Below are positions 16,981 through 25,563 of a stretch of DNA of 41,023 nt, one piece after another. The translations under genes were made by a program, and so were the position numbers. Where the stretch lies: NCBI GenBank assembly GCA_947467145.1, contig CANIGJ010000002.1, positions 232,441 to 273,463 of the forward strand, in the 5' to 3' direction. The notes below the pieces were generated by a model. The model saw only the letters and a list, made by a program, of their open reading frames with translations, was not told where the DNA came from and did not search any database. The DNA comes from Rhodospirillaceae bacterium. GTDB taxonomy: Bacteria > Pseudomonadota > Alphaproteobacteria > Rhodospirillales > UBA2165. The first letter of the stretch is position 1, and every line of letters begins with the position of its first letter.

Positions 16981-17925
16981 CTAGCGCAACTTGATGCCGA
17001 GCCCGGCGGCCTTGGCGCGATGATAGATCACCTCGCCATAGCTTACATCTTCGAAGCCGAGACCGAGCGAATGAAACAAGGTGACCTGATCGGCACTGGT
17101 GCGCGCGGGGCGCTTCTTCTGGATAATCTCGCCCAGTTCGCTCACCTGATCCCATTTCATCTTGCCGACCGCGACCAGGGGCACGATGGCGCCGGCCTCG
17201 GTCAGGCCTTGTTCGCGATGGTCGATGGCCACGATGTCGGCGCGCAGCACGGTTTCATCGTCGATCTCGCGGCGTTTCAGGTTGTTGGCGCCGATGGCGT
17301 TGATGTGCAGGCCGGGCTTGATCCACTTGCCGAAGAACACGGGGTCCTTCGCGCTGGTCGAGGTGATGGCGATGTCGGCATCTTCCATGCAGGCCTCGCC
17401 ACTGGCGACGGCCACGGTTTTGACGCCGAGCTTGTCCTGGACTTCCTTGGTGAAGGCGACGCGGCTTTCCTCGGTGCGGACATAGATCTTGATCAGTTCG
17501 ATCTTGCGCGCGACGCACACCGCTTCGATCTGCGGAAACGCGGTGCGTCCGGCGCCGATGACGCCGAGCACTTTTGAATTTTCGCGCGCGAGATATTTGG
17601 CCGCCACGCCCGATGCGGCACCGGTGCGGTAGTTGCTGATCGGCCCGCATTCCATCACGCAAGCCAGGCCCTTCTCTTGTTCTGAGAACAGCATCATCAC
17701 ATTGTTGAACACGGTGCCCGAGGCGCGCACGCCCATCATGTCGCCGCCCGGCGCCATGCCGCCCAGGATGTTCAGTTCCTTGCCGTTCTGGCGCGGGATG
17801 CGCCGACGCGGCAGGTTAAAGGAATAGTCCTGGCCCCAGCGGCCGAAGACCTGTTCCATGACGTCCATGGCGTCGGCCATGCTGGCGAAACGTTCGACAT
17901 CGGCGCGCGAAAGATAAAGGGCCAC
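16981..17925 (-). CDS. Ornithine cyclodeaminase / mu-crystallin family protein
   Basis: This NAD(P)-dependent enzyme has 314 residues. The nucleotide-binding turn is G-V-I-G-A-G-R-T-A at 121-129, preceded by the family block Y-R-T-G-A-A-S-G-V-A-A-K-Y-L-A (99-113). The N-terminal half has the usual substrate lysine/arginine region. Members deaminate ornithine to proline, reduce imines such as ketimines, or act as alanine dehydrogenases, so the exact substrate is open. The start is a GTG at 17925, 8 bases after GGAG; the frame is open further upstream but without a ribosome site. It leads an apparent three-gene operon with the MoaD-like and propeller genes. Confidence 0.9.
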   Translation of the reverse strand: MALYLSRADVERFASMADAMDVMEQVFGRWGQDYSFNLPRRRIPRQNGKELNILGGMAPGGDMMGVRASGTVFNNVMMLFSEQEKGLACVMECGPISNYRTGAASGVAAKYLARENSKVLGVIGAGRTAFPQIEAVCVARKIELIKIYVRTEESRVAFTKEVQDKLGVKTVAVASGEACMEDADIAITSTSAKDPVFFGKWIKPGLHINAIGANNLKRREIDDETVLRADIVAIDHREQGLTEAGAIVPLVAVGKMKWDQVSELGEIIQKKRPARTSADQVTLFHSLGLGFEDVSYGEVIYHRAKAAGLGIKLR

Positions 17926-18014
17926 GATACTTGCTCCACTTGATACGTTGTTGCGCAAGTTAATCAATGGGCGGCGCGTGGCCAAGCCCATAGGAACAAG
18001 ACGGGGAGAATGGT

Positions 18015-18491
18015 ATGGCGCCCAACATACGCCGAGTGGTGACGGGGCATGACGCGACGGGCAAGGCCGTCGTCGTCTCAGACGGTGTGATGGACGCTTG
18101 GCGCAGTCCGCGCCCCGGCAGTGCCGGGTGCGTCTTCTGGACGAGCGATCGCACGCCCGCCGATAATTCCACTCAGCAAGATCGTGCCCTCGTCGATCCG
18201 AAAACCTGCCATCCCGGTGGATCGGTCTTGCGCATCATCGAATATCAGCCGGGCTGTGCGCCGCGCGTTCATCGCACAGCCACGCTCGATTATGCCTTCG
18301 TGCTGTCGGGCGAGATCGACATGGAACTGGACGACGGCGCGGTCCACCTCGCGGCCGGCGACGTACTGATCCAGCGCGGCACGATCCACAATTGGGTGAA
18401 CAACGGCAACGTGCCCTGCGTCATTGCCTTCGTGCTGATCGGCGCCGATCCGCTCAGAGTCGGCGGGCGAACGATCAACGCAGAAGGCTGA
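18015..18491 (+). CDS. Cupin-domain protein
   Basis: This 158-residue single-cupin protein has the second half of the barrel in residues 72-140. It carries P-G-x-x-P-R-V-H (His86), V-L-S-G-E-I near 97-101, G-D-V-L-I-Q-R-G and T-I-H-N-W (His125). The classical metal site would need another His and a Glu; only two of the usual ligands are clear, so metal binding may be weak or absent. Proteins of this type are often found beside aromatic or hydroxylase catabolism genes and may be small isomerases or ligand binders. It reads away from the OCD operon and ends 3 bases from the convergent MsrA stop. Confidence 0.85.
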   Translation: MAPNIRRVVTGHDATGKAVVVSDGVMDAWRSPRPGSAGCVFWTSDRTPADNSTQQDRALVDPKTCHPGGSVLRIIEYQPGCAPRVHRTATLDYAFVLSGEIDMELDDGAVHLAAGDVLIQRGTIHNWVNNGNVPCVIAFVLIGADPLRVGGRTINAEG

Positions 18492-18494
18492 CGC

Positions 18495-19094
18495 TCAGCC
18501 CTTCTTCAGCTTCGCTGCGTAATAACGCTGCATCTTTTCCACCTTCGGCGCCGCGATATGGGCGATGTAGGGCTGGAACGGATTACGATGCGCGTAATCT
18601 TGGTGGTAGTCCTCGCCGACGAAAAATTTGACCAGGGGTTCGAGGGTGGTGACAACCGGGGCGTCGAAGTATTTCGACTTATTGATCTGGTCGATATAGG
18701 CCTCAGCCACTTTTTTCTCTTCGTCACTGGCATAGAAGATCGCCGAGCGGTATTGCCGGCCGACATCGTTGCCCTGACGATTGAGCTGGGTCGGATCGTG
18801 CGCGATCGAGAAAAAGATCTTCATCAATTCTGCGTAGGTCGTCTTACTTGGATCGTAGCGGATCTCGATGGCCTCGGCATGGCCGGTGCGGCCCGAACAG
18901 ACGGCGTCGTAATTCGCCGTCTCCGGCGTGCCGCCGGCATAACCCGACGTCACCTTCGAGACCCCGTCGAGGTCGCGATAGACCGCCTCGGTGCACCAAA
19001 AGCAGCCGCCGGCGAAAATCGCGACGGCCTCGCCGGCTCCCGGCTTGGCGGTCAGATCGAGGGCGGCATCGGGAAATTCGGTGGGCGAAGCCAT
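18495..19094 (-). CDS. msrA: Peptide-methionine (S)-S-oxide reductase MsrA
   Basis: This 199-residue repair enzyme reduces the S form of methionine sulfoxide in proteins and free methionine. The catalytic motif G-C-F-W-C-T-E has Cys31 as nucleophile. Also present are G-Y-A-G-G-T, Y-x-x-V-C-S-G-x-T-G-H-A-E, F-F-x-x-H-D-P-T-Q-L-N-R-Q-G-N-D-x-G-x-Q-Y-R-S and F-Y-A-S near the middle. It has no secretion signal, so it should be cytoplasmic. Resolving cysteines are not obvious at the C-terminus, where the chain ends in a Lys-rich tail. Start ATG at 19094. Convergent with the cupin gene, with only 3 bases between the two stops. Confidence 0.96.
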   Translation of the reverse strand: MASPTEFPDAALDLTAKPGAGEAVAIFAGGCFWCTEAVYRDLDGVSKVTSGYAGGTPETANYDAVCSGRTGHAEAIEIRYDPSKTTYAELMKIFFSIAHDPTQLNRQGNDVGRQYRSAIFYASDEEKKVAEAYIDQINKSKYFDAPVVTTLEPLVKFFVGEDYHQDYAHRNPFQPYIAHIAAPKVEKMQRYYAAKLKKG

Positions 19095-19120
19095 ATTAAG
19101 TCTCCAGTCGTCTAGCTAGA

Positions 19121-19600
19121 TTAGATCAGGCGTTCCGCGATGACGGTCACGATCAGCGAGGTGCCGGCGTTGGCAAAGGGTGCGTCGCCGCTCTTCTGGC
19201 CGACCACGAACTGCGTCGCCTGATAGGGATTGCCGGATTCCAAGGTTATTACGAGGGCGTCGCGGCCTGGGGGCGCGAAGGCGCCTTTGTCGCCGATGAC
19301 CGTGAGGGTCAGGGTGTCGCCCGACAGGCTGCCGGTAATGACAACCTGGGCGCGCTCGTCGGCGGTCGTGAAAAAGCCGGTACCGCTGCAGGTTCCGCTC
19401 TCCTGGACGCAATCGAGCGGGATCTGTTCCTTAATATCGTCGCCGACGGCCTGGATGATCTGAACGCAGATCCGGGTGCAGACCGCATCGGCCGCGTGCG
19501 CGCCGGAAATGAACGATGGGGCGAACAATGGCGCGAAAAACGGGGCGATCAGGACGGCAAAAAGCCCAAAGCGGCGGATATACGTGGAGACGGCGCTCAT
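19121..19600 (-). CDS. Secreted hypothetical protein
   Basis: This 159-residue protein has an N-terminal hydrophobic stretch of about residues 12-32 and an A-H-A-A-D cleavage-like site near residue 37, so it is probably exported. The mature part contains four cysteines in two pairs (Cys41 and Cys45, Cys64 and Cys71), suggesting disulfides. A beta-rich core with strands such as T-L-T-L-T-V-I-G and S-L-I-V-T-V-I is consistent with a small sandwich domain. I do not recognise the family. It lies directly upstream of msrA on the same strand, 26 bases from it, so the two may share a transcript, but no shared role is evident. Confidence 0.75.
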   Translation of the reverse strand: MSAVSTYIRRFGLFAVLIAPFFAPLFAPSFISGAHAADAVCTRICVQIIQAVGDDIKEQIPLDCVQESGTCSGTGFFTTADERAQVVITGSLSGDTLTLTVIGDKGAFAPPGRDALVITLESGNPYQATQFVVGQKSGDAPFANAGTSLIVTVIAERLI

Positions 19601-19765
19601 ACGGTACCTCTATTTGTTGCTGGCGTTCAGGGCCTGCCACGGTTAAAAACCGGCCTCGCCCGGACTATATAGGCATCCGCGAGGTAACGTGGATCGCGTA
19701 TCGCCAGTTCCGCAAGTTTAGCGGTCGCAACGGCGATTATTCAAGCAAAGGTGGTTTTCCCGGCA

Positions 19766-21367
<1,602 letters not shown>

Positions 21368-21415
21368 GCGCGATCGATCGTCGGCTTCAACCTTCTAACT
21401 TTGCGGAGATACCGC

Positions 21416-21667
21416 ATGGAATGGGAAAAAAAGATGGCCAAGAAAAAGCAGTCGAACACGTCCGACGAGTTTGTGCTCGTCAACGTGGTCTACGAGGACG
21501 GCACGCAACGCTCCAACCGCAAGATCGCAGCGAGCGAATTGAGCGGCTTCGATGACGACGCGGATATCGAACGCGCCATCTTGGAACAGGACCGCAAGAT
21601 CGCTGAGCTGTCGGGTCAGCCGCGCGGACCGATCAAGGAAATCACGAAGGTCAACGGCCGCCGCTAG
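21416..21667 (+). CDS. Small hypothetical protein, Lys-rich N-terminus
   Basis: This 83-residue soluble protein starts at the ATG at 21416, 7 bases after GGAG. The N-terminus is charged (E-W-E-K-K-M-A-K-K-K). The centre has F-V-L-V-N-V-V-Y-E-D-G-T-Q-R-S-N-R, followed by an acidic turn D-D-D-A-D and an I-L-E-Q-D-R-K-I-A helix. It has no membrane segment and no known catalytic motif. It may use either the ATG at 21416 or a second ATG at 21434. It sits 48 bases after prfC and just before a two-way terminator, so it is the end of a plus-strand unit. Similar short proteins occur next to prfC in other alphaproteobacteria as far as I recall, but I cannot name the family. Confidence 0.7.
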   Translation: MEWEKKMAKKKQSNTSDEFVLVNVVYEDGTQRSNRKIAASELSGFDDDADIERAILEQDRKIAELSGQPRGPIKEITKVNGRR

Positions 21668-21699
21668 CGCCGTTATCGTCTGAGCGATCGCACAAACAA

Positions 21700-21727
21700 A
21701 AACGGCGCGCATTGCTGCGCGCCGTTT
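21700..21727. terminator. Bidirectional rho-independent terminator between convergent genes
   Basis: An 11-base-pair stem (21700-21710 with 21717-21727) with a 6-base loop is flanked by A-rich bases on the left and a T-rich tract on the right. It lies between the plus-strand small gene (stop at 21667) and the minus-strand cold-shock gene (stop at 21750), so it can serve both. Confidence 0.88.
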
Positions 21728-21749
21728 GTTTTTCGTCTTGGCTGCTGTT

Positions 21750-22475
21750 TTACAGCGCCGTGATCGAAGTGGCCTCGCGGCCCTTTTGACCTTGCTCCAC
21801 CGTCATCTGGACGCGTTGTCCATCGGCGAGTTCGCGTAAGCCCGCGCGTTCGAGGACGGAGATGTGTACGAACACATCCTTGCCGCCGTCTTCCGCAACC
21901 ACGAAGCCAAAGCCTTTTTCCGGGTTGAACCATTTGACCGTGCCGGTGATTTCGGCGGCGGTCGACGGATCGGTCCGGCTGCGGCTCATCGACGGGCCAC
22001 GATCGCCGCGCGGTCCGCCAGCACCCATCGGCGGGCGCGGCGGGCGTGCCGGAACGGCGGTCATGCCGGTGATTTCGATGACGGCGGTCACCTGACGACC
22101 CTTCTGGCCTTGGCCGATCTGGGCTTTCATGGTGGTGCCGGGTTCGACCGAGTCCTTACCGGCGGCTTGCAGCGCGCCGATATGCAAGAACGCATCGCCC
22201 GAGCCGTCGGCCAATTCGACGAAGCCGAAACCCTTTTCCGGATTGAACCATTTTACGGTCGCATCGAGGGTCGGGCCGTCGCCTGCCGGCATCGACATGC
22301 GAGGGGCCGATGACGGTCCGCCGCTACTGCCGCCGCCGCTGAACGGCCGGTCATATCCGCCTCTATTTCCGCCACCGCCGCCACCGCGCTGATCGCGGGG
22401 TTCATGCGGTGAAAACATATCGTCGTCGAATCCGCGACGTCGCGGCTCGCGGTACCCTCGTCCCTTACTGCCCAT
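21750..22475 (-). CDS. Double cold-shock-domain protein with Gly-rich N-terminus
   Basis: This 241-residue protein has two cold-shock domains at about 72-137 and 176-241. Each has the RNP1 motif K-G-F-G-F-V preceded by V-K-W-F-N-P-E, and an RNP2-like strand (A-F-L-H-I and V-F-V-H-I). It probably binds single-stranded RNA or DNA. The N-terminal 70 residues are low-complexity, rich in Gly, Arg and Ser, with a G6 run near residue 32. The middle linker is Pro/Arg-rich. The ATG at 22475 is preferred; the preceding codon is TTG. Twin-CSD proteins with such linkers are typical of alphaproteobacteria. About 190 non-coding bases lie upstream and may form the long leader often seen in front of cold-shock genes. 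Confidence 0.93.
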   Translation of the reverse strand: MGSKGRGYREPRRRGFDDDMFSPHEPRDQRGGGGGGNRGGYDRPFSGGGSSGGPSSAPRMSMPAGDGPTLDATVKWFNPEKGFGFVELADGSGDAFLHIGALQAAGKDSVEPGTTMKAQIGQGQKGRQVTAVIEITGMTAVPARPPRPPMGAGGPRGDRGPSMSRSRTDPSTAAEITGTVKWFNPEKGFGFVVAEDGGKDVFVHISVLERAGLRELADGQRVQMTVEQGQKGREATSITAL

Positions 22476-22602
22476 CAATCCTGCTCGTCTGGCTCTCAGT
22501 CGTTAATCCATCGGCGTAGTGCCGGCCGTGATCCCCGGTGATTCGCTTAAAACCAACGTTTCCGGCCACTGATCTTAACATATTCAAAATCCGCGCGATA
22601 CC

Positions 22603-22629
22603 GCGTGATTCGCAAGAATCGCGTTTTTT
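22603..22629 (+). terminator. Orphan plus-strand terminator-like hairpin in a non-coding spacer
   Basis: A 9-base-pair stem (22603-22611 with 22616-22624, two G-T pairs) closed by a GCAA tetraloop is followed by six T residues on the plus strand. Both neighbouring genes are on the minus strand, so no plus-strand gene that it could end is known. It may finish an unseen small RNA or be a leader element. Confidence 0.45.
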
Positions 22630-22665
22630 CGGGCCGAAAATTTATAAAATATTGATTCTAAACGA

Positions 22666-23835
22666 TTATAAACCCTCATAGGTCGCGTCGATCAGCCGTT
22701 TTCGCAACGGACCGCCGCCATCGACGTGAAATTTATTCATGGCGTAGGACCAGCCGATCTTCGCGTCCGGGTCGCCGAAGCCATGCGCGCCACCCGCGCC
22801 CTGATGGCCGAACGCGCGCGGGCTCGGCCCCATATAGGACCAGGGCGGCGAATTGAGGATGACGCCGGACGCTTGGTGATAATGGCGGCCGACCAAAATC
22901 TCCTTCAGGTAATGTTGTTCGGTCGTCATGCGGGCAACAGCGCTCTCGTTCATCACGCGCACGCCGTCGATCGCGCCGCCGCAGGCCAGTGCGCCGAACA
23001 ACCGCGCGATGGCGCGCGCATTGCCGTGACCGTTGGCGGAGGGAATCTCGGACGAGCGCCATTGCGTGGAATTCAGATCTTCGTCGGCAGCCAGCTCCGC
23101 CCAGAAACGTCCCTCGGGTGCGTCCGGCGTCTTGAACGCCTTGGCGAGGCTGACATCGGGCGCCATCGTGAACTGCGCGCAGTCGGCGAACTTCGCCGCC
23201 GGCAACCCGATCCAATAATCGAGACCGAGCGGTTCACCAAAGTGGCGGCGGAAAAACGCACCCAAAGTTTCACCGGCGGCGCGGCGCACGATCTCGCCTA
23301 GCAGATAGCCTTGCGTGAGCACGTGATATTGCGGATCGGTGCCGGGTTCGATCATTGGCGCCTGCGCCGCCAAGGCGGCCGCCATAGCCTGCGCATCGTA
23401 CGCTGTGCCGTGCGGCAGGCGCTGGGCGAGATAAGGCAGGCCCGCGCGATGATCGAGGACATATTTGAGCGGCAAATTGGCTTTGCCGGCAGCGGCGAAT
23501 TCCGGCCAGACGTTCGCTATGGGGGCGTCGAGATCGAGCTTGCCCTGGTCGATCAGCACATGCGTGCACATGCCGGCGACCGCTTTAGAGACGGACATCA
23601 TCGCCACGATGGTGTCGCGCTGCCACGGAACCGTGCACCCCGGATCGGCGAAGCCGCCCCATAGGTCGACGACGGTGCGGCCATTCTCGGTGACCGCGAC
23701 GGCGGCGCCGATTTCCTCGCCGGCGGCGAAGTTGGCGATGAACGTGTCGAGCACGCGGGCAAAGCGCGGATCGCAGGTTCCGGCGATCGGAATATCGTGC
23801 GCGCCCGATCTGACGCTTGTTGCGATGGTATCCAT
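22666..23835 (-). CDS. Serine hydrolase of the class C beta-lactamase / EstB family
   Basis: This 389-residue enzyme has the penicillin-binding-protein fold. The active-site serine is in S-V-S-K at 81-84. Tyr170 in the Y-H-V-L-T-x-G-Y-L-L-G-E block is the usual base. The late G-H-x-G-A-G-G-A-H-G motif near residue 345 stands for K-T-G. The mix of H-x-G and Y-H-x-x-T is typical of the EstB type, which hydrolyses small esters rather than beta-lactams. No signal peptide is evident, so it is likely cytoplasmic. The ATG at 23835 has AGGTGA about 7 bases ahead and is preferred to upstream codons to 23931. It is divergent from the SDR gene, whose start at 23891 is 55 bases away. Confidence 0.9.
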   Translation of the reverse strand: MDTIATSVRSGAHDIPIAGTCDPRFARVLDTFIANFAAGEEIGAAVAVTENGRTVVDLWGGFADPGCTVPWQRDTIVAMMSVSKAVAGMCTHVLIDQGKLDLDAPIANVWPEFAAAGKANLPLKYVLDHRAGLPYLAQRLPHGTAYDAQAMAAALAAQAPMIEPGTDPQYHVLTQGYLLGEIVRRAAGETLGAFFRRHFGEPLGLDYWIGLPAAKFADCAQFTMAPDVSLAKAFKTPDAPEGRFWAELAADEDLNSTQWRSSEIPSANGHGNARAIARLFGALACGGAIDGVRVMNESAVARMTTEQHYLKEILVGRHYHQASGVILNSPPWSYMGPSPRAFGHQGAGGAHGFGDPDAKIGWSYAMNKFHVDGGGPLRKRLIDATYEGL

Positions 23836-23890
23836 GATCTTCACCTTGTACGGTGCCTCACAGATTTGGACAACGCTGCGGAGCAGGCGC

Positions 23891-24673
23891 GTGACACAAA
23901 AAGAATCAAGTGGCCGACGGGTCGCTCTCATCCTGGGCGGCAGCGGCGATATCGGCCGCGCGGTGGCGCACCGCCTGGCGGCGGATGGTGTTGATATCGC
24001 GCTGTCGAGCCGCTCGCAGGCGGCGCTCGCTGAAGCCGCATCCGCGATTTCAGGCGCCCGCGTGAAAGCCTATGCGGGCGACCTCGCTCAGCCGGCCACG
24101 GCGGAGCAATTGGTGGGTGATGTGGTGCGCGATTTCGGACGCTTGGACATCGTTGTCGGCTCGGCCGGCGCCTTCCGTCACGGCGAGTTCCTGGCGCTGA
24201 CACCGCAAGATTGGACGGATGGTTTTGCCGCGATGTTCTTCGGTACTGTCAATGTCGTCACGCAGGCCTGGCCGCATCTGGTCGCCACGCGCGGGCATCT
24301 TGTCACGGTGACGGGTTTGTTCGCGGTGCAACCGTCGGCGCGCGGTCCGCTGCCGAGCGCGATCGCCGGCGCATTGCTGAACTTCACCAAGACGACGGCG
24401 GAGATCGGTTTGCGCGACGGCGTGTCGGTCAATTCCGTTCTGCCTGGACCGACCGAAGGCAATCGCCAGCGCGACAATCTGCGCGGGCGGCCGGACTATC
24501 AGGGGATGGATGACGCAGCCATGTTTCAGGCCTACGCCAAGCGTTTCGGTATCGAGCGTTTGGCCAAGCCCGAAGATGTCGCGGAGCTTGTCGTGTACCT
24601 AACGTCCGACAAGGGACGACATATTCAAGGCGCCTCGATCGTCATCGATGGCGGATTCTCCCGCCTGCTCTAA
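23891..24673 (+). CDS. SDR-fold protein without the usual catalytic triad
   Basis: This 260-residue Rossmann protein of the short-chain dehydrogenase type has a nucleotide turn G-G-S-G-D-I-G-R (16-23). It shows the D-L segment near 64, V-V-G-S-A-G-A near 88-94, and the late P-G-P-T-E and V-I-D-G-G-F motifs, as in FabG-like proteins. The region that should hold Tyr-x-x-x-Lys reads P-L-P-S-A-I-A-G-A-L-L-N-F-T-K: by alignment the Tyr is Pro155 and the Lys is Ala159. The Ser is Thr141 or Gly142. The N-A-G motif is S-A-G. It may bind a nucleotide without classical reduction, or use other residues. The GTG at 23891 is 7 bases after GGAG. It is divergent from the serine hydrolase. Confidence 0.85.
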   Translation: MTQKESSGRRVALILGGSGDIGRAVAHRLAADGVDIALSSRSQAALAEAASAISGARVKAYAGDLAQPATAEQLVGDVVRDFGRLDIVVGSAGAFRHGEFLALTPQDWTDGFAAMFFGTVNVVTQAWPHLVATRGHLVTVTGLFAVQPSARGPLPSAIAGALLNFTKTTAEIGLRDGVSVNSVLPGPTEGNRQRDNLRGRPDYQGMDDAAMFQAYAKRFGIERLAKPEDVAELVVYLTSDKGRHIQGASIVIDGGFSRLL

Positions 24674-24689
24674 GTTCGTTTCTGCTTGG

Positions 24690-25058
24690 TTATTCAGATT
24701 GCGCTGCGACTACGGCCGCCTCGAGCTCAGCGCGCGAAAACGGCTTATGCAGAACCTGGCGGACGCCATACTGTTTGGCGACTTCCAGGAAGTCGCGTTC
24801 CGACGTGCGCGCGCCGCCGGACATCGCGATCAGGCGCACGGTCGGGAATTCCTTTTTCAGTTCGATGATCAACTGGATGCCGTCCTTGTTGGGCATCACG
24901 ATATCGGTCAGCACGATATCGGTGGGCTGCCGCCGATAGGCTTCCATCCCGAGCACGCCATCGGCCGCGTCGGAAACCTCATGACCGTTGCGCTCCAGCA
25001 TTTTACGGACGACACCGCGCAGCATCGCTTCGTCGTCCACCACGAGAATGCGTGCCAT
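24690..25058 (-). CDS. Single-domain response regulator (CheY-like receiver)
   Basis: This 122-residue receiver domain has the acidic pocket Asp8, Asp9 and Glu10, phospho-acceptor Asp52 in V-L-T-D-I-V-M-P, the conserved Ser in M-S-G-G, and Lys in L-H-K-P-F. It has no output domain, so it works by binding partners such as kinases or effectors, or as a phosphate sink. The ATG at 25058 is preferred over codons upstream to 25088; AGGA lies about 8 bases ahead. It ends 16 bases from the SDR stop (convergent) and is divergent to a hybrid histidine kinase across a spacer of about 505 bases. A phospho-relay with that kinase is plausible but not shown. Confidence 0.93.
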   Translation of the reverse strand: MARILVVDDEAMLRGVVRKMLERNGHEVSDAADGVLGMEAYRRQPTDIVLTDIVMPNKDGIQLIIELKKEFPTVRLIAMSGGARTSERDFLEVAKQYGVRQVLHKPFSRAELEAAVVAAQSE

Positions 25059-25563
25059 CACCTGTTCCTTTCTTCTGGCGTCGTTCACGCGACGTTGACT
25101 TTTAAGTTAGAGGCTAATATTTAGTCAATGTAATGATTGTACCATCGGGGACGGCACTGCAACCGATGCCGATTGAAGAAGCTAACATTTTCATCTGCTG
25201 ACAAGTCATTTTGAGTCATAATATTTCGTGGAACTCGATTCAATCGAACAATTAAGTTCTATTCTAAATTGTATACGCAATAAATGGCAGAATTCTGGGT
25301 TTCCAACGCTTGACACCCGAAGCCCCCCGCTTGTTTCATATTGGGAAAATGCCGAGTTGCTCGCCCGTTCCGCGAGATCGCCCGGTGCCGCTTGGGGGCC
25401 GTTTCTCGTCTAGGAGTCGGCCATGGATTTGCGTTCGTCGCACCGCTTACACGGAACTGCTCCGGCAGCCGATGCTTGCCGCCCATGCCTGGCGCTGCCC
25501 AGTGGGCGGTCTCCCAGTCACCCAACCCATTTCCGCGCCGAAACTTAGAAGACTGATCCTGTC
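25059..25563. other. AT-rich spacer between response regulator and hybrid kinase
   Basis: About 505 bases lie between two divergent signalling genes. The left half (25090-25300) is much more AT-rich than the surroundings. It holds a palindrome (TCGATT at 25235-25240 and AATCGA at 25242-25247). TTGACA at 25310-25315 is a good -35-like box, with TCATAT/CATATT 20-21 bases further, a longer spacer than ideal. Short open frames exist in the right half (for example 25310-25567, whose stop overlaps the kinase TTG by four bases), but codon content and absence of a ribosome site do not support them. The region probably contains the promoters of both genes. Confidence 0.6.

Noticed and set aside
25089..25300. 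Replication origin or DnaA-box cluster in the AT-rich spacer
   Set aside because: No repeated DnaA boxes and no dnaA, repABC or parAB gene nearby; two signalling genes explain a promoter region.
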